64,000 nt of DNA, from assembly GCA_021904315.1 (NCBI GenBank), contig CM038910.1, positions 23,136,256 through 23,200,255 on the forward strand. The letters run 5' to 3'. This DNA comes from Sphagnum magellanicum (lineage: Eukaryota > Streptophyta > Sphagnopsida > Sphagnales > Sphagnaceae). How positions within the stretch are numbered: position 1 is the stretch's first letter; each line of letters opens with the position of its first letter. The notes under the pieces were generated by a model. The model saw nothing but the letters and a program-made list of their open reading frames with translations. It was not told the origin of the DNA and did not search any database. A program made the translations under genes and the position numbers. This document shows positions 24,959 through 37,198 of the stretch, piece after piece.

Positions 24959-27115
24959 TATTAACACTTTGACCCATTGGAAAAACTTTTCATCTCACAT
25001 TATAAATGTGCCTTCTAACACATATCAAAAATCTTTTATGTACACTTGGTCAATAACAACCATGTTTGACTTTCTAAGCCCCAAACCATAAGACTCATAA
25101 TGAACAAGCAAAGGAGGGTGAAAACACATTAAGGTGAACAAAAAATAACAAATTTTAATCCAAAAATAATCCAAAATGAAAAGACAATTCTAAAACAAGA
25201 AAAACAAATTGTGAATTAGGACCTATTGCTTATAATGAAATTTATAATAAAATTTTAAACATTTTTTATGTCTAACTTTAAGTGACCCTCCTATGAATCT
25301 TCTTAAACATATTTATGAAATGTGGGTCTTGAAAAAAAATATTTAAATATTTACATGTACTTTGTATATTATTACAATTTTTGTATACAATATTGAATTA
25401 TGGTTGAATGTTGACATGTGTCCTCACCAACTTTATTCCATCAACAATTAGTGTTTTGCAAATTGAAAGCCTCACATCTCATCCAACTTTTTATAAATAT
25501 AAAGCTCCCTATATCAACTTTCATTCATTCATTATTACACTACCAATTTAATTTAATATAATATAATGTCATGACAAAAATATTATTATACAATTTTGTC
25601 TATTATATAAAAGTTTGAATGATTATTGTACATGATTATATCATTTTGAAGGTATTTCAAGTCCTTTAAAAAATGAAAAAAATATTGGAATCACTTGTTA
25701 TAGTGCTTTATACATGTTTTTGAATTTTTTAGTTCACTAAATTCAATCCAAATTATTCCATATATTTCCATCACTCAAAATAATCATGTCCTTTGCAACT
25801 AAAAAAAAGGTCTAGAACCTACCCTAAACCTAGACTAAGGTAGTTAGGTAAATAGGTTAAGTTGAATAGGTTAAGGTGACTTCTAAGTTAAACTAGTCTA
25901 CCACCTAATTACCTACATGCCTTTTTGACCTACCTAGACCTATTACTTACAAACCTACCTATTAAATTTTATTTTTATAATAATCCAAAAGAATATTTAA
26001 TCTAGGTATAAATTCAACTAGTCAAATGGTCCACTATTTGTTGATCAAATTCTAGTCATTCATATCATGACACATCAATAGAATATATTATTTTTCCCCT
26101 ATGACTTGTCCTATATAACTTGACAATTATCCTTTATGGCTACATGATGAAAAATGCGACATGAAACATTCAATGACTTCTTGTTTTAAACAATTCATTC
26201 GAAATGACTAAAGGCCCCTTAATAATATAGTGTTCAATATAACTACAAAATTAGTCATAAATGGAATCAACTTTAAATCATTTTATACTTGAATATGCGA
26301 TTACAAGTCATTTTTACCATGTGCTACAAAAGACAGTTATGTCACCAATCACAAAAATGGTTGATTTGGACACAAGTTGCAAATGAATGGATTGGAATTC
26401 GGACATGATTCCTTGTAGAATTTCTTCTAATGCATTTAAAAGAACATCATGTAAAAATATTATAAAATTGCAACATTAATATAATTCTTGATACTAAAAA
26501 CATGAAAAGCTAAAAGCTTGTTACACTTGAATTATAGTATGTGTTAACATGAATACACCCATTCGCTTTCTTGCATTTAACTTTGGTTAAAGTTCTTCAT
26601 GTTTAAATGGGTGTGGGTGTGTTTGCATTTGGAATGGCTTTGTCATCTTCAATGCTTCATTTCATGCACTTTTTCTTTTGAGAACCTTTGTTAACTTAGC
26701 CCCAAAATTCAATTTAGATTTGCCTAGAAAGGTCATGTTACTAAATACTCTAGATTTTAATTATTGATTCCAACTTATAAATTTGTTGTTCTTACAAACT
26801 TTTTGTGTTTCATTTTGATGTAGGTTTGCCATTTTTGCATGATTTTTTTTTCTTGTTATTCTTGGGGACCTTTTTTGCAATTTTGGTTAGAGTTTGTTTC
26901 TCATAAATTTATGTTTCAAATTCTTATTATGGTATCTATTTATTCCAGTTTTGATTGCAAGTTTTGATCATGTGATGTCTTCATATTTGTTTATGTATTC
27001 TTCATGTCTTTTATGTTCTTTGTTATTGTATATGGAAATTCTTAACACTAACATTATGTAGATTTGTTTTCTACAATGATTTTTATCTGATTTGATGTAA
27101 CAAAAATCAGTGACA
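24959..27115. other. AT-rich intergenic DNA with a CCTACCTA/TAGGTAGG patch
   Basis: No gene is supported. At about 25815-25970 short CCTACCTA-like and TAGGTTAAG-like words occur on both strands, so the patch could fold back on itself; it may be a remnant like the MITE hairpin at 1111-1159. Confidence 0.3.
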
Positions 27116-27119
27116 CAAC

Positions 27120-28260
27120 ATTGCAATTAGGGTTGCCATGAGGGATGTCCCTTACATCCCTCCAAACACCCTTAACAATGGTAATTATTTTTACATTTTA
27201 ACTAAAAGTTATTATAATTTTTCATGTTATCCTTCAACATTTGTCCAATGTTGTTTAATGTTCTCTTGACATCCCCTATCCATTTCTTGACATTGCCCAC
27301 CATGTTCCCAACATTTTATTTTATTTTTTTATCATTTATTAAATTGTTTTTAACATCCCTACAAGTTTTCCTAACATTTCTCAACACCCCTTAGAGTTTT
27401 CATGGTTTTGTTTGACATCTCTTGGAATTTTCCTAACATAGCCCAAGGTCCTTTGATGTTTCCCTAAGGTGCAAATTCTTTAAGGTGTACCAAAATCTTG
27501 TCATAGTGTCACCCTTTTCTGTCTTTTTTTCTTAGTCCTTTTTACCATGTGAAGACACATTTATGGATGATAATGACGGATTTTAGAATTGTAATAGTCT
27601 AAAATATAGTCCTTCTGAAATTTTTGACAACTTTTGATTTATTATTTTTTATGGGGATCAAAATATAAGGTAAAAAAGGACTACAATAAGGACTAGGCCC
27701 CTTTCGTCTAGTGTGGTACACTTTAAAAGGTTTTCACCCCCTAGTGTTATTTGACACCTTATTGTGTTACCCAACACCCTCCACCATCTCCCCAACTTTG
27801 CTTGGTGTCCCGTAACATTACTCAACACAACCTTATTGTCCCTTAACATCAAACCCTATCATCACTCAAAAATATGTGTAAAATAACATTTCTCAACGTC
27901 ACCCAATGTTTTCCTAACATTGTCTAACACCCCTTATTGTCTCCTTGTTGTTACTTTATTTCTTTCAATGTTTCCTTAATGTTATTTGAGAGTGCCACCA
28001 TTGTGTCCGAATGTCTTCCCAAAATCCCCAATTCCCCCAAAAAAAACATAAACAAATAAACATTTTTTTCTTTTAATGTCCTTAAGTGTCATCCCACCAT
28101 CCTTTCCATTGTTTACTCTCCTTTCCTCATCTTGTGAACATGTCCCCATTATTTGCCAAACTTAAACAAAACACCTTTGAATTTTGAAAACCATGTTAAA
28201 CCTAAAAATTACCAAGGACATCCTTCAAGTCCCAAATATGTCCTTTGGATGTCCCAAAAA
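27120..28260. repeat. Degenerate minisatellite of CCTAACATT / CAACACCCCTTA words
   Basis: Short words such as TTTCCTAACATTG, CTAACACCCCTTA, CAACATTTGTCC and TTGACATCCCC recur tens of times at irregular 20-30 bp spacing, always in the same orientation. This looks like an old, heavily mutated tandem array interrupted by AT-rich inserts. There is no ORF of note. Confidence 0.4.
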
Positions 28261-31200
28261 AAAGAGCACACTAGGTAATAACCTTGATTGTAGTTTTGTT
28301 ACCAAATTGTATTCTTTTTCTTTTTCTTTTTCTTTGTCATGAATTTTGATTCATCTTTTGTAATTTCTAATGTCAAATTTTAAAAAGGTTAAGATATGAT
28401 TATTGATGTTGATAATGTTTGTCATCACGATCAAATGAACCAAAAACCATGTCGAACAACTGAAAAACTCTTAATTTTATCACACATATTTATGTAATGC
28501 AACTTTAATGTCATGTTGAATTTAATTTTTTTTAAATCATTTGGTTTAATAAATTGAGTTTTGGTTTTAGTAAGAGACTTTTGAACTTTAACACCAAAAA
28601 ATCAATTTTATAAAGCATTAGACTAAGGATTCTTTTAATAAAGAAATGTTGATGGGAATTTTTTTGAAATGATGATAATGTACCGTCCAAATTTGAAATG
28701 CACTCATAATTTAAAGATTGTGGTACTTGAGATTTTCTTAACTCAAGATATGATTTCAAAATGTTCAAATTTTAAAAATCATTTGCCAAATGTAAATGGG
28801 TCATAATGCATATGACATATGAACAAAGTTGTGGCTTAGGATACAAAAAACTAAAGTTTAAAGTAGTTAGCATTTTTTTACATGATTTGAAATTATGAGC
28901 ATTTTTCAAAAAAAAAACCTAGAATTTGGTAGAATTTGTACATTTTTAGACAATTCATATTTGTTCAAAAAGAATTAACACAAATCATGTAATTTATTGG
29001 GGAAATTGTAAATATTTTTAAGAACATGTTGCCCAAAAATTCTTTCAAAAAAATTTTCTATGAGAAAATCAAAATGATTGCAAAAGGCCCATTTGTGGTT
29101 AAATCCTTTATCACCGTTGTGTCATTTGATTGTGATTACATTCATCAAGATAATAGTCTTTTTGGTGGACATGATGCATCGTGTGACGATTTGTTCAACA
29201 ACTTGTTAATGTTGACTTTGATTATTTATCCCAATATGAAAAGAAAAAAAATGTGTGCATTTAATAGCCATCAATGATGTTGATGAAAATGATGAAAACC
29301 TAGGTCTCCATCCTCATGATTTAAACCGTATAAAATTCGAGAATATTAGAATAAAAGGTTGTTGAAGGAGTTGGCATTTTGAAGGACGGTGCAAAGAATA
29401 ATTTCAATTGTGAAAGTGCTACAAGAAACTAAACACTTCATTGTTGATCAAAGACCTTTCGAAATCCAACTTAAAATCATCGTTAGTCTCAATCTCTTTG
29501 AATTTCTATTGCAAGTTGTACAAGAAAATAGAAATCTATATCCTCCAACAAGGTTTGTTGTCTTTGGTTTCTTATTTTTTGTAGTTTGGTCCTTGTTTTT
29601 CTTTTTTTTATAAATTTCAGCTCAAAAAATTTGTAGAATTTTTTATATATTCTTTAATTTATTTTTGTTTGTCCAACATAGCGTTGCAAAGTTGTTTTGT
29701 GAAATTATAGAAGATTAATAAATTCTAAAGAAACATATAGATGTGTTGGTATTAGAAGATTTGGTATCAAATTTAACATAAATAGTGACCTAGTTACAAA
29801 CATGTGAGGTTGACTATGAACAAGGTCATGACTTGCTCTTGGGGAAATCATTACTTGTATATTTTACGAAGCACCTAAGATAGAAGGATATTTTTTAGTT
29901 TGCTATGAAACAATGGCATATTTTGAATATATTCTAGGTATATTTTCATAATGAATTACATGCACCTTATTTACATTTGAGATTTTTTTTTTAAATTCTA
30001 ATAAATTGCACCATATTTTTTTTATGTTGTTTAGAATAAAATGGAAATGACCTCCCTAGGCAATTGCTCTAGATTCTTGTAGGTCTTGGTCAAAATACGA
30101 AAAATTTAATTTTTTTCATTCTTTTTAAAGAGAAATTAATGTTGTCCCAAGCTAAATGTTAACTAGATATGCCACATAGAATTAATTTGAAATTTGGTTA
30201 CTTCTAGATTTGAAACATTTTACTTTTTGGTGTGAACAAATTTTGAAAGGTGGATGATTGCAACCTTCCTCTACATTCATATAAAAACATTTGAACTATA
30301 TTTCTTGAATAAATTTTTTTTTTACTACAATTGCATTTTGGTTCAAATTTTTATTGTTGAATTTTTTTCTTTTATTCATTTTTTTCTTGCATTGTTTTTC
30401 TTTTGAATGTGTCTTTTATAGATATCAACAAGGTGCTTATAAAATTTGTGTTTTGACGTGAATCATTATAATCTTGACAATCATTAGCCACCCAATTGGG
30501 GTTATCAAACTATATTGGCTCATAATTTAACTAGTTGATGCAATGGTTCTAGTTGAATATGTATTATGAAATAACAATGTCAAGTCATCAAGACACAAAA
30601 AGTTACTATAAGTAAGGATTTCTTTCTTATTTCTTTGAGTTTTTTCTTTTAAATCAATGTTCTATTTTTATTTTTATTTCAATCTTGATTACAAGTATGA
30701 TTGCACAAAAGATGAAACAAGAAATCACATTATGCAAAGGATCATATCTAGAAAATTTCATGTTGACCACCTAGTCCTCACATTCAGGGAAACATTTTCT
30801 AAAAAACAACAATCTATCAAGACTTAAGGTGAAAATTCTAAAGACCTAATTTGTATTTTTCTAATTGAATGGTGTATGATGTGTATGATGTTGTGTAATT
30901 TTTTTTCTTTTGTTGCTATCAAAGGATGATACAAATTGTGACATAATTTTATAAATATATGGTTTTAAGATTATGGCCAATCTCTTTCAAAACATGTAAT
31001 CAATCTCCATAATGAGTTAGTCTTATTTTTTCATTCCCTTATGCCTTAGGGTGCATTTTCTATATATTAGGAACCACTAGTCTCAAAAGACAAAATTGTT
31101 ATAAGGAATGGATGAGGTAGTCAAATTGATGTGACACAACATGATTGGTCATTTGAGGAAAATATTCTTAGAATCATGATTTTCAAAGCACCAAAAGAAT

Positions 31201-32398
31201 TATTATTTTAATTTTTATGACCCAAAAATATGTTGCATTATACTATTATGCAAAAAAGTTGTATTTAAATACATTCCCATAAAAATGCCATGAGTGGGTC
31301 CAAACACAATAATAAGATCCACAAAATGTGTAACAATTATTTTATTTTCCATGTTTTTAAGTGGTAAGACTTTAAGTTAATGTTGATTTTTTTAATATAT
31401 TTTTACAATAATGCTTTAAATATATTATGAAAAGATTTGTATAAGTTTGAAACAAATCTAATGAATATAAAACCCAAAATCACATTTAAAAGAGTGTAAC
31501 CAATGTTTTTAAATTGTTTATACTACTTAATCCTTTCTTTTAAAATTTTTTTGGGTATTCTATATTCATTTTTTGTACATTCATCTTATATACATATGTA
31601 CATAATACTATAATGTGACTTTTTTGGGTAATAAGAATTTTATGTTGACTTTGTAAATAATGAATTTAAAAATATTCTCCTTGAATATCCAATCAAGTTA
31701 TGTCATATCATCTTGATTGACTTCCCACTAGTTTTTAAGCAAAATACAAAGGAGGTGGGTTGGGTCTTGGTATTATGTTTGTGCCCAAATAAATTTGTTA
31801 AAATCTTTTAAGAATCCATTAACTAATAAAAGGACTAGTCATTGTTGTGTTTTAACCTCTCATATTTTTGTTGTCATCATCTTTTACTTTGGATTCTAAC
31901 GACATAATACATAATGAAAATATCCATGCAATTGTTTTGCGAGATTCTAACAATTCATTTATTTTCAAACCATAAAACCTTTAAATCTAAGTAATGGTTA
32001 CAACAAAGGTGGTTCCTAATAGAAATAACAAACCTCTCAACTAATTTAGTTTTTAGAACATTGATAATGTATTCATTTTCATCATTGATAGTGGCATTGA
32101 TAGTTCATATGTTACATATTCATATGTTTTGAACACAGTTCATACTTGACATTGATGCTTCATTGGAATTTCATTTTGTGTGGTTTCCATTATTGATTCT
32201 ATGTAATTCTCTTTTGAAAGACAAAATAAATACAATTTTTTTTAATGACTTTTTCTTTTTAAACATGATGTAAATAGTTCTTGGATGCATGTGAATTGAA
32301 TTGATTTTGGAATTTAAACTTGTTATAAATTTGGATTTTGAAACATTAGAAAGGAAGCTTGAACACAATTTTAAATGAATGTAAAGAAAGATGTATTT
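28261..32398. other. AT-rich intergenic DNA, possible weak coding relics near 29.0-29.6 kb
   Basis: Two + strand frames (29026-29277 and 29389-29613) look slightly protein-like, for example VDQRPFEIQLKIIVSLNLFEFLLQVVQ, but they match no family I know and are short. The rest is AT-rich with no supported feature. Confidence 0.25.
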
Positions 32399-33141
32399 GG
32401 ACCTATTCAAGGTTGGGGTTCCAAAAAAAAACTCCAGAATTTTAATAGGGTTACTTTTTGCAAATAATATTTACTTGAAACAAATTTAAGTGAGCAAATT
32501 TGAGTAGTCCAATTTAAGATAATTCATGTGATCGTTGTGATTTTGCATATGCATACATAATTGTGTATCAATTTTTTGGTTTACAACCGAAATAGCAAAA
32601 AATTCTATAAAATCCCAAAATGAGTTTCAATAGACAACCATACATGTTTTTTTGACAAGTTTATGTTTTGCACATGTGATCTACAACTAAAGTTAGACAT
32701 TTTGAACCCATTGAACATAATTGTTTTACCAAATGGTTTGAAAAATATATTTGCCATTAAAAAAATAAGACTTTGAAATTTTTCTATGTTTTGGTTTTTC
32801 ATTAAAGTCACCCAATGAACACCTACTTTCATAGAAAGGAACATGTTTTTATTTTACAAAAAGTTTAAAATCAACTGTATGACTTTATGCATTCCTTTTT
32901 ATTACATTTCTTTTTAAAACACTTGATATTGTTAGTTTAAAGGATTCAAAATGACATTTACATAATATCCAAATTATTTTAAAACATTTTTATTACTTTA
33001 ATAAAAAATTATTTTATTTATTTGCATACAACAGTCCATTACAACTATATAATGTAAAATATTAAAAAAATCCAAAGTTGTCTTTTGTAATCCTTTAAAA
33101 ATAGGTCATTCCTTTTTTATACCCCAATCATAAATACACCC
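32399..33141. mobile_element. Second copy of the ~730-bp inverted-repeat element
   Basis: It aligns with 24231-24958 in the same orientation: shared blocks include GGGTTACTTTTT.CAAATAAT, GCATACATAATTGTG, TTGCACATGTGA and AACATGTTTTT. The ends are GGACCTATTCAAGGTTGGGG on the left and GGGTGTATTTATGATTGGGG on the other strand at the right. It is more decayed than the first copy. Confidence 0.5.
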
Positions 33142-33850
33142 ATTTATATTTAAATATATTATAATATCATCCTTGAAAACATAAACCTTCCCTTCAAGCA
33201 AACAAAAGAAAAAAATTTATAATGTACTTTCCAAATACATTAGAAAATTTCTAGCAAATCTTTATATAAGTGAAAAATTTTAAGAAAAAACATTGAAATT
33301 TTTTAGGTGGAAACTTATTTACATGAAGATGTAAAATATTTGAAATCCATGCTATGATGGAAACATTGGTTTTACCTTGTGTTAAACATAATTGCATTTT
33401 AAATTACTTCATTTATTTCAAACATAATAATAAACCCATCGAATTTCTTGGAGGTAATTTCACATTTTTAGACTTTAAGGGAGAAGCTGGCGATATTAAA
33501 TTTTTAAAACAATTTGTCATTAGCTATGAATTAATTTAAAATTCGAAATATTTTTTTCACAATGGGGCTTCATTGTTAGGGTCCTATTCACACTTGAAAC
33601 AATTACATATCATGTTCCCATTTGGGCTAGTGATACAAGCCACACTAGTACCCAATTAAATTAACGGCATGACCCAACAAAGAAATACCTATATAATCAC
33701 AACCATCGGATTCAACTCCTATTGTGACAATTTGCTTAAATGATAAAATTAAAACCAATGAACATTATTCAATATATAATTTGTTTCTTTTACTATTCAT
33801 CGAATCGTTAGAAAGATTTTCAATGCCATAACTTTTGACCTTTCTAACAA
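33142..33850. other. AT-rich spacer
   Basis: Nothing recognisable; ORFs are short and AT-biased. Confidence 0.3.
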
Positions 33851-33860
33851 TCATTTTGAA

Positions 33861-34245
33861 GGCCACAATGAATCAGCACCCACCAACGCACCATGAAGGA
33901 TGAATGGTAAGTGGTCATAAAACAATTTTCTGTTGGGTTCTAGTTCTCTAGCTAACCATGGTGGTTAGCTCAGTTACTTTCTTTTTTACCCACCTACTAA
34001 CAACAACCCACACACAGGTAAGTTGTTGTTAGCAGGTAAGCAGTAAAAACAGCCCTTACCTATGTATAAACCATCATCTAGTTAGCTAGAAGTTGCCTAT
34101 TTTCCTACCTATTATGCCTATATATGAGACCTATTTCCTACAGAATTGGTTACCAAGATGAAACCAAATATTAACTCAGTTGAGTTTCATCCACAACTGA
34201 GTAATAACAGACATCCAGTGGATGGTGCGCTGGTGGGTGCTGGTT
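33861..34245. mobile_element. Second MULE-type MITE copy
   Basis: It matches 988-1362 along its length: left arm GGCCACAATGAATCAGCACC, shared interior ACCATGGTGGTTAGCTCAGT and right arm ending GGTGCGCTGGTGGGTGCTGG. The word TCATTTTGAA occurs just left (33851-33860) and again at the right end (34245-34254), suggesting a 9-10 bp target duplication. The last eight bases of the right arm seen in the first copy are missing. The internal hairpin (about 33985-34050) is imperfect. Confidence 0.65.
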
Positions 34246-34254
34246 CATTTTGAA

Positions 34255-36100
34255 CACAACGCACATTTTTCTAGTGGCCCACATTGAAATGATACAATGA
34301 CGGAAAAACCTCACCTTGTTTGCATGTATTTTTTGCATGTAGGAGGATTGATGAGTGACCTAGCTACAACAAGCAATTGCAAAAAAATTGCATGATAATG
34401 TAAATTTACCAAACTTTATTCCAAAAAAACACTGCAAAGGATTTTATTTTTTCTTTTTTGATAATGTATAAAGAAAGGATGAAAGTTGCCTATATTAATT
34501 GAACCTGGATGTATGTTATGTTAGTGCGATTACTATTAATTAGTTGGTTGGGGACTTCTTCTTTCTTTGGGTATTAGACCTCTTTCATTCATATTCATTG
34601 GATACTACCCAAAAATAAATAAATAAATTTGAAAAACTCCTTTAAAAAAACCTGTTCACAATGTTGAGTGTGGTAAGTTGGTGAGCAAACTTTGCCAATC
34701 CCAAATCTACATAATGAGGTTGTTTCCTAATGTTTAGACCTAGGGTGGGGAGAGATATTGGACTTTGAGTAATTTTTTAGATTAAAAATTAATTTAAATT
34801 TAAATTTTTTTTCATAAATTGGGGCTCCATTGTTAAGGTCCTCTTCACACTTGGAAGAGTTACATCGTCATGTGTGAACTTAGGCCAATAACACATGTGA
34901 CACTAGTATATCACAAGGCATTTTGTTTGTATTTCTCACTACCTAGGTTGAAATGTAATGAATTTTTTAATAAAAAATTCCAGAAATATTAAAAGTACGG
35001 CAAAAGAAAACCCCAAAAATCATCATTCCAATTTTTGGTTCACTTTTTCTCCAAAAAGATTCACCAAATTATGAATTTTGGCAAGTTCATAAATTTAAAG
35101 AAACAAATGGTGCTTTAGGGTGGAGGATGCTTACATCCTTTGAAGTGCAAAATGTCACAATCCTCTGAATTTGTTTGTTGGCCTTACCTACCAAGGCAAG
35201 GATATTGTGTTTTAGATTCATTAGAGAGTGTATAGTAGTAGCTTAAGGGATTTTGGCCCTTAAGTAGTAGGTCTATTTTTATATGAGGATTTTGGAAAGA
35301 TGATATTTTAGCTTGTGTCATAACTTGAGATTAGTTATAGAGTTATGATATCTTGAAGGACTTTGGTTTCTTTAAGTGGATTTTTTTAAAGATTATATAT
35401 TTGCATGGTGAAATATTTGAATTTTCATATAATTCTAGGTTCTCACTTTGGGTGAGAACAGACCCTTGAAAAACCAACCAGGTATCACAAAGCCTAAACC
35501 TGGTACCCATGAAAGGTTATCAAGTGATAACCCAAGGTCCCGTTCTCATATTTGTATAGGTTCATACTTAAAACCTAAATAATAGGCATAAAAGCACTTA
35601 TCCATTGCCATGTAAAAAAGTTTGAGTTTGAACCCACAAGACTCCTTAATGTATTTTTCGTTTTTTTCATTGTGAAATGTGTTTTTCATGTGTTTTTCTG
35701 CATTATAAAATATGTGTGTGTGTGTGTGTGTGTTTTTTAGTGTGGTAAGAAAAGTCAGTTCTGGTGGGTAAGAACCAGATTTGAATTGGGACTGATTTTT
35801 CATGATTTGAATCAGAATTGAAATTTTTTTTGCAATAACTGAACTTGAAATTTCATTTTCAATTTTATTTATGTGTGGAATCAGAAGCAAATTAAGATAC
35901 ATAAACAAACAGGGAATTATTTTTTTATGTATCTCAAGCAAGATGGTCAATGGAACTTTTTGGAAAATTTTCAAAAACAAAATTTGTCACATTTTGAGGA
36001 AAAAAGTTATGAAATCATCAAGATTTTTGGAAGATTTGGGCAAATTTCTAGCTTTTGAAATCGCCATATTTTAGCTAAAAAGTTTCTACTGATTCACCCA
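34255..36100. other. AT-rich intergenic DNA with a (GT)10 microsatellite
   Basis: No gene is supported. A (GT)n run lies at 35713-35732. The 144-codon - strand frame at 35546-35980 runs through this microsatellite and is compositionally random. Confidence 0.35.
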
Positions 36101-36104
36101 CATG

Positions 36105-36215
36105 TAATAACAGGATTCCTATATTTTCTACTTCTCTATTTGTTATGTAGCCAGATTTGGTAAAATCCTCTTGGGACTGATCGCCACTTTTGGACTAACA
36201 TGAGAAAATTGGAAA
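36105..36215 (-). repeat. TAGCCAAATTTGGCTA-family dispersed repeat, reversed
   Basis: Read on the - strand: AGTGGCGATCAGTCCCAAGAGG, then ACCAAATCTGGCTACATAAC, then a TATAGGAATCC-like block. It keeps the order of the 5.78 kb copy and ends just upstream of the OBERON leader. Confidence 0.45.
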
Positions 36216-36299
36216 AAAAAAAAAACTGCTACTGTGTGGCAAATAAATACTGGTTTTTCAAAGCAAAAAATCGCCGATTTTGGGGGAAAAAAATTAATT

Positions 36300-37198
36300 A
36301 ATATTAAAAAAATAAGTAGAATCGTTTCTGTTGACTCGTCTCTCTATGAGTTCTGGGAAAACTTGTACTCTCCTTCCAAGTGCAAGCAGCCCACCATCGA
36401 CGCGTTTTGTTTTTGTCGTTGTTTGCTGCTGCTGTTGATATTGTTATCTTTTCTTTTGGGTCTGTGTTAGGTTTCAGTTGTTGTTGTTTTTTTTTACAAA
36501 TTTTGTGTGTTTGGTTTTGGTACCTAAGTATTGGGATTGTTGCCAGAAACACAGCTTGTGTTTGTTGCAAAAAGGGCTACCTTATGTTTGTTGCTGTTTC
36601 TCGTCGTTGTTTTCGTCGCAGAAAAGCCCCCTGAAGAAGAAGAAGAAGAAGAAGAATGTTCGGTGTTGAAGAAGCCCTCAATCTGATCAAGAACTAACTT
36701 GCACAAGGGAAAGAAAGAAAGAAATAAAGAAACATAAAGCCCATATGATTTGGATACCTACGCCATTACTATTCTGGCGCGAGCTAGACTTGATGATGAT
36801 GTCAGTTGGCAAACGCTTTGTTAACCAAATCCTGTGAAAGAACCATTGTGTTGTTGTTGTTGTTATCGTCGTCGTCGTTGTTTTTTTTTGGTTGTTGTTG
36901 AGTAGTTTGTTTGTTGTCGTCGCTCAGAAGAAAAGACTCTATTCCCGCCTGTTTCCGGTTCTTCTTTGTTTTGTTCTTGGTTGTTTTCCTAGCGGATCTA
37001 GTCTTTGCTTTGGACTTCGATCCTCCAGCTCTTTGGTTTTTGTAGTTGTGATGATGGAGACCGATGGATTGATGTTTGTCAAGGTCTCTTCTTTCTAGGG
37101 TACTGCTGGTGCCGAAGAGCTAGAAAGGAGGAGGAGGAAGAAGAAGAAGAAGCACAAGAGAAGGAGGAGGAAGAGGAAGAGGAGAAGGGAGTGGAGCC
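36300..37198 (+). promoter_or_regulatory. Promoter/5' leader of the OBERON gene with trinucleotide runs and short uORFs
   Basis: Composition changes sharply near 36.33 kb to T/G-rich, then purine-rich sequence. Runs include GAA (36633-36656), TTG/TCG (about 36847-36882) and a GAGGAAGAA tract (37122-37194) that ends at the start codon. Several short ATG-initiated frames precede the main start, one at 36892-37098, so translation may be affected by upstream ORFs if the leader is spliced as it reads. No clear TATA box was seen. Confidence 0.45.

Noticed and set aside
29026..29613. Two + strand ORFs with protein-like text
   Set aside because: Short, unrecognised, and joined by sequence with stops; left as a note, not a gene.
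35546..35980. 144-codon - strand ORF
   Set aside because: It runs through a (GT)n microsatellite and is otherwise random AT-rich sequence.
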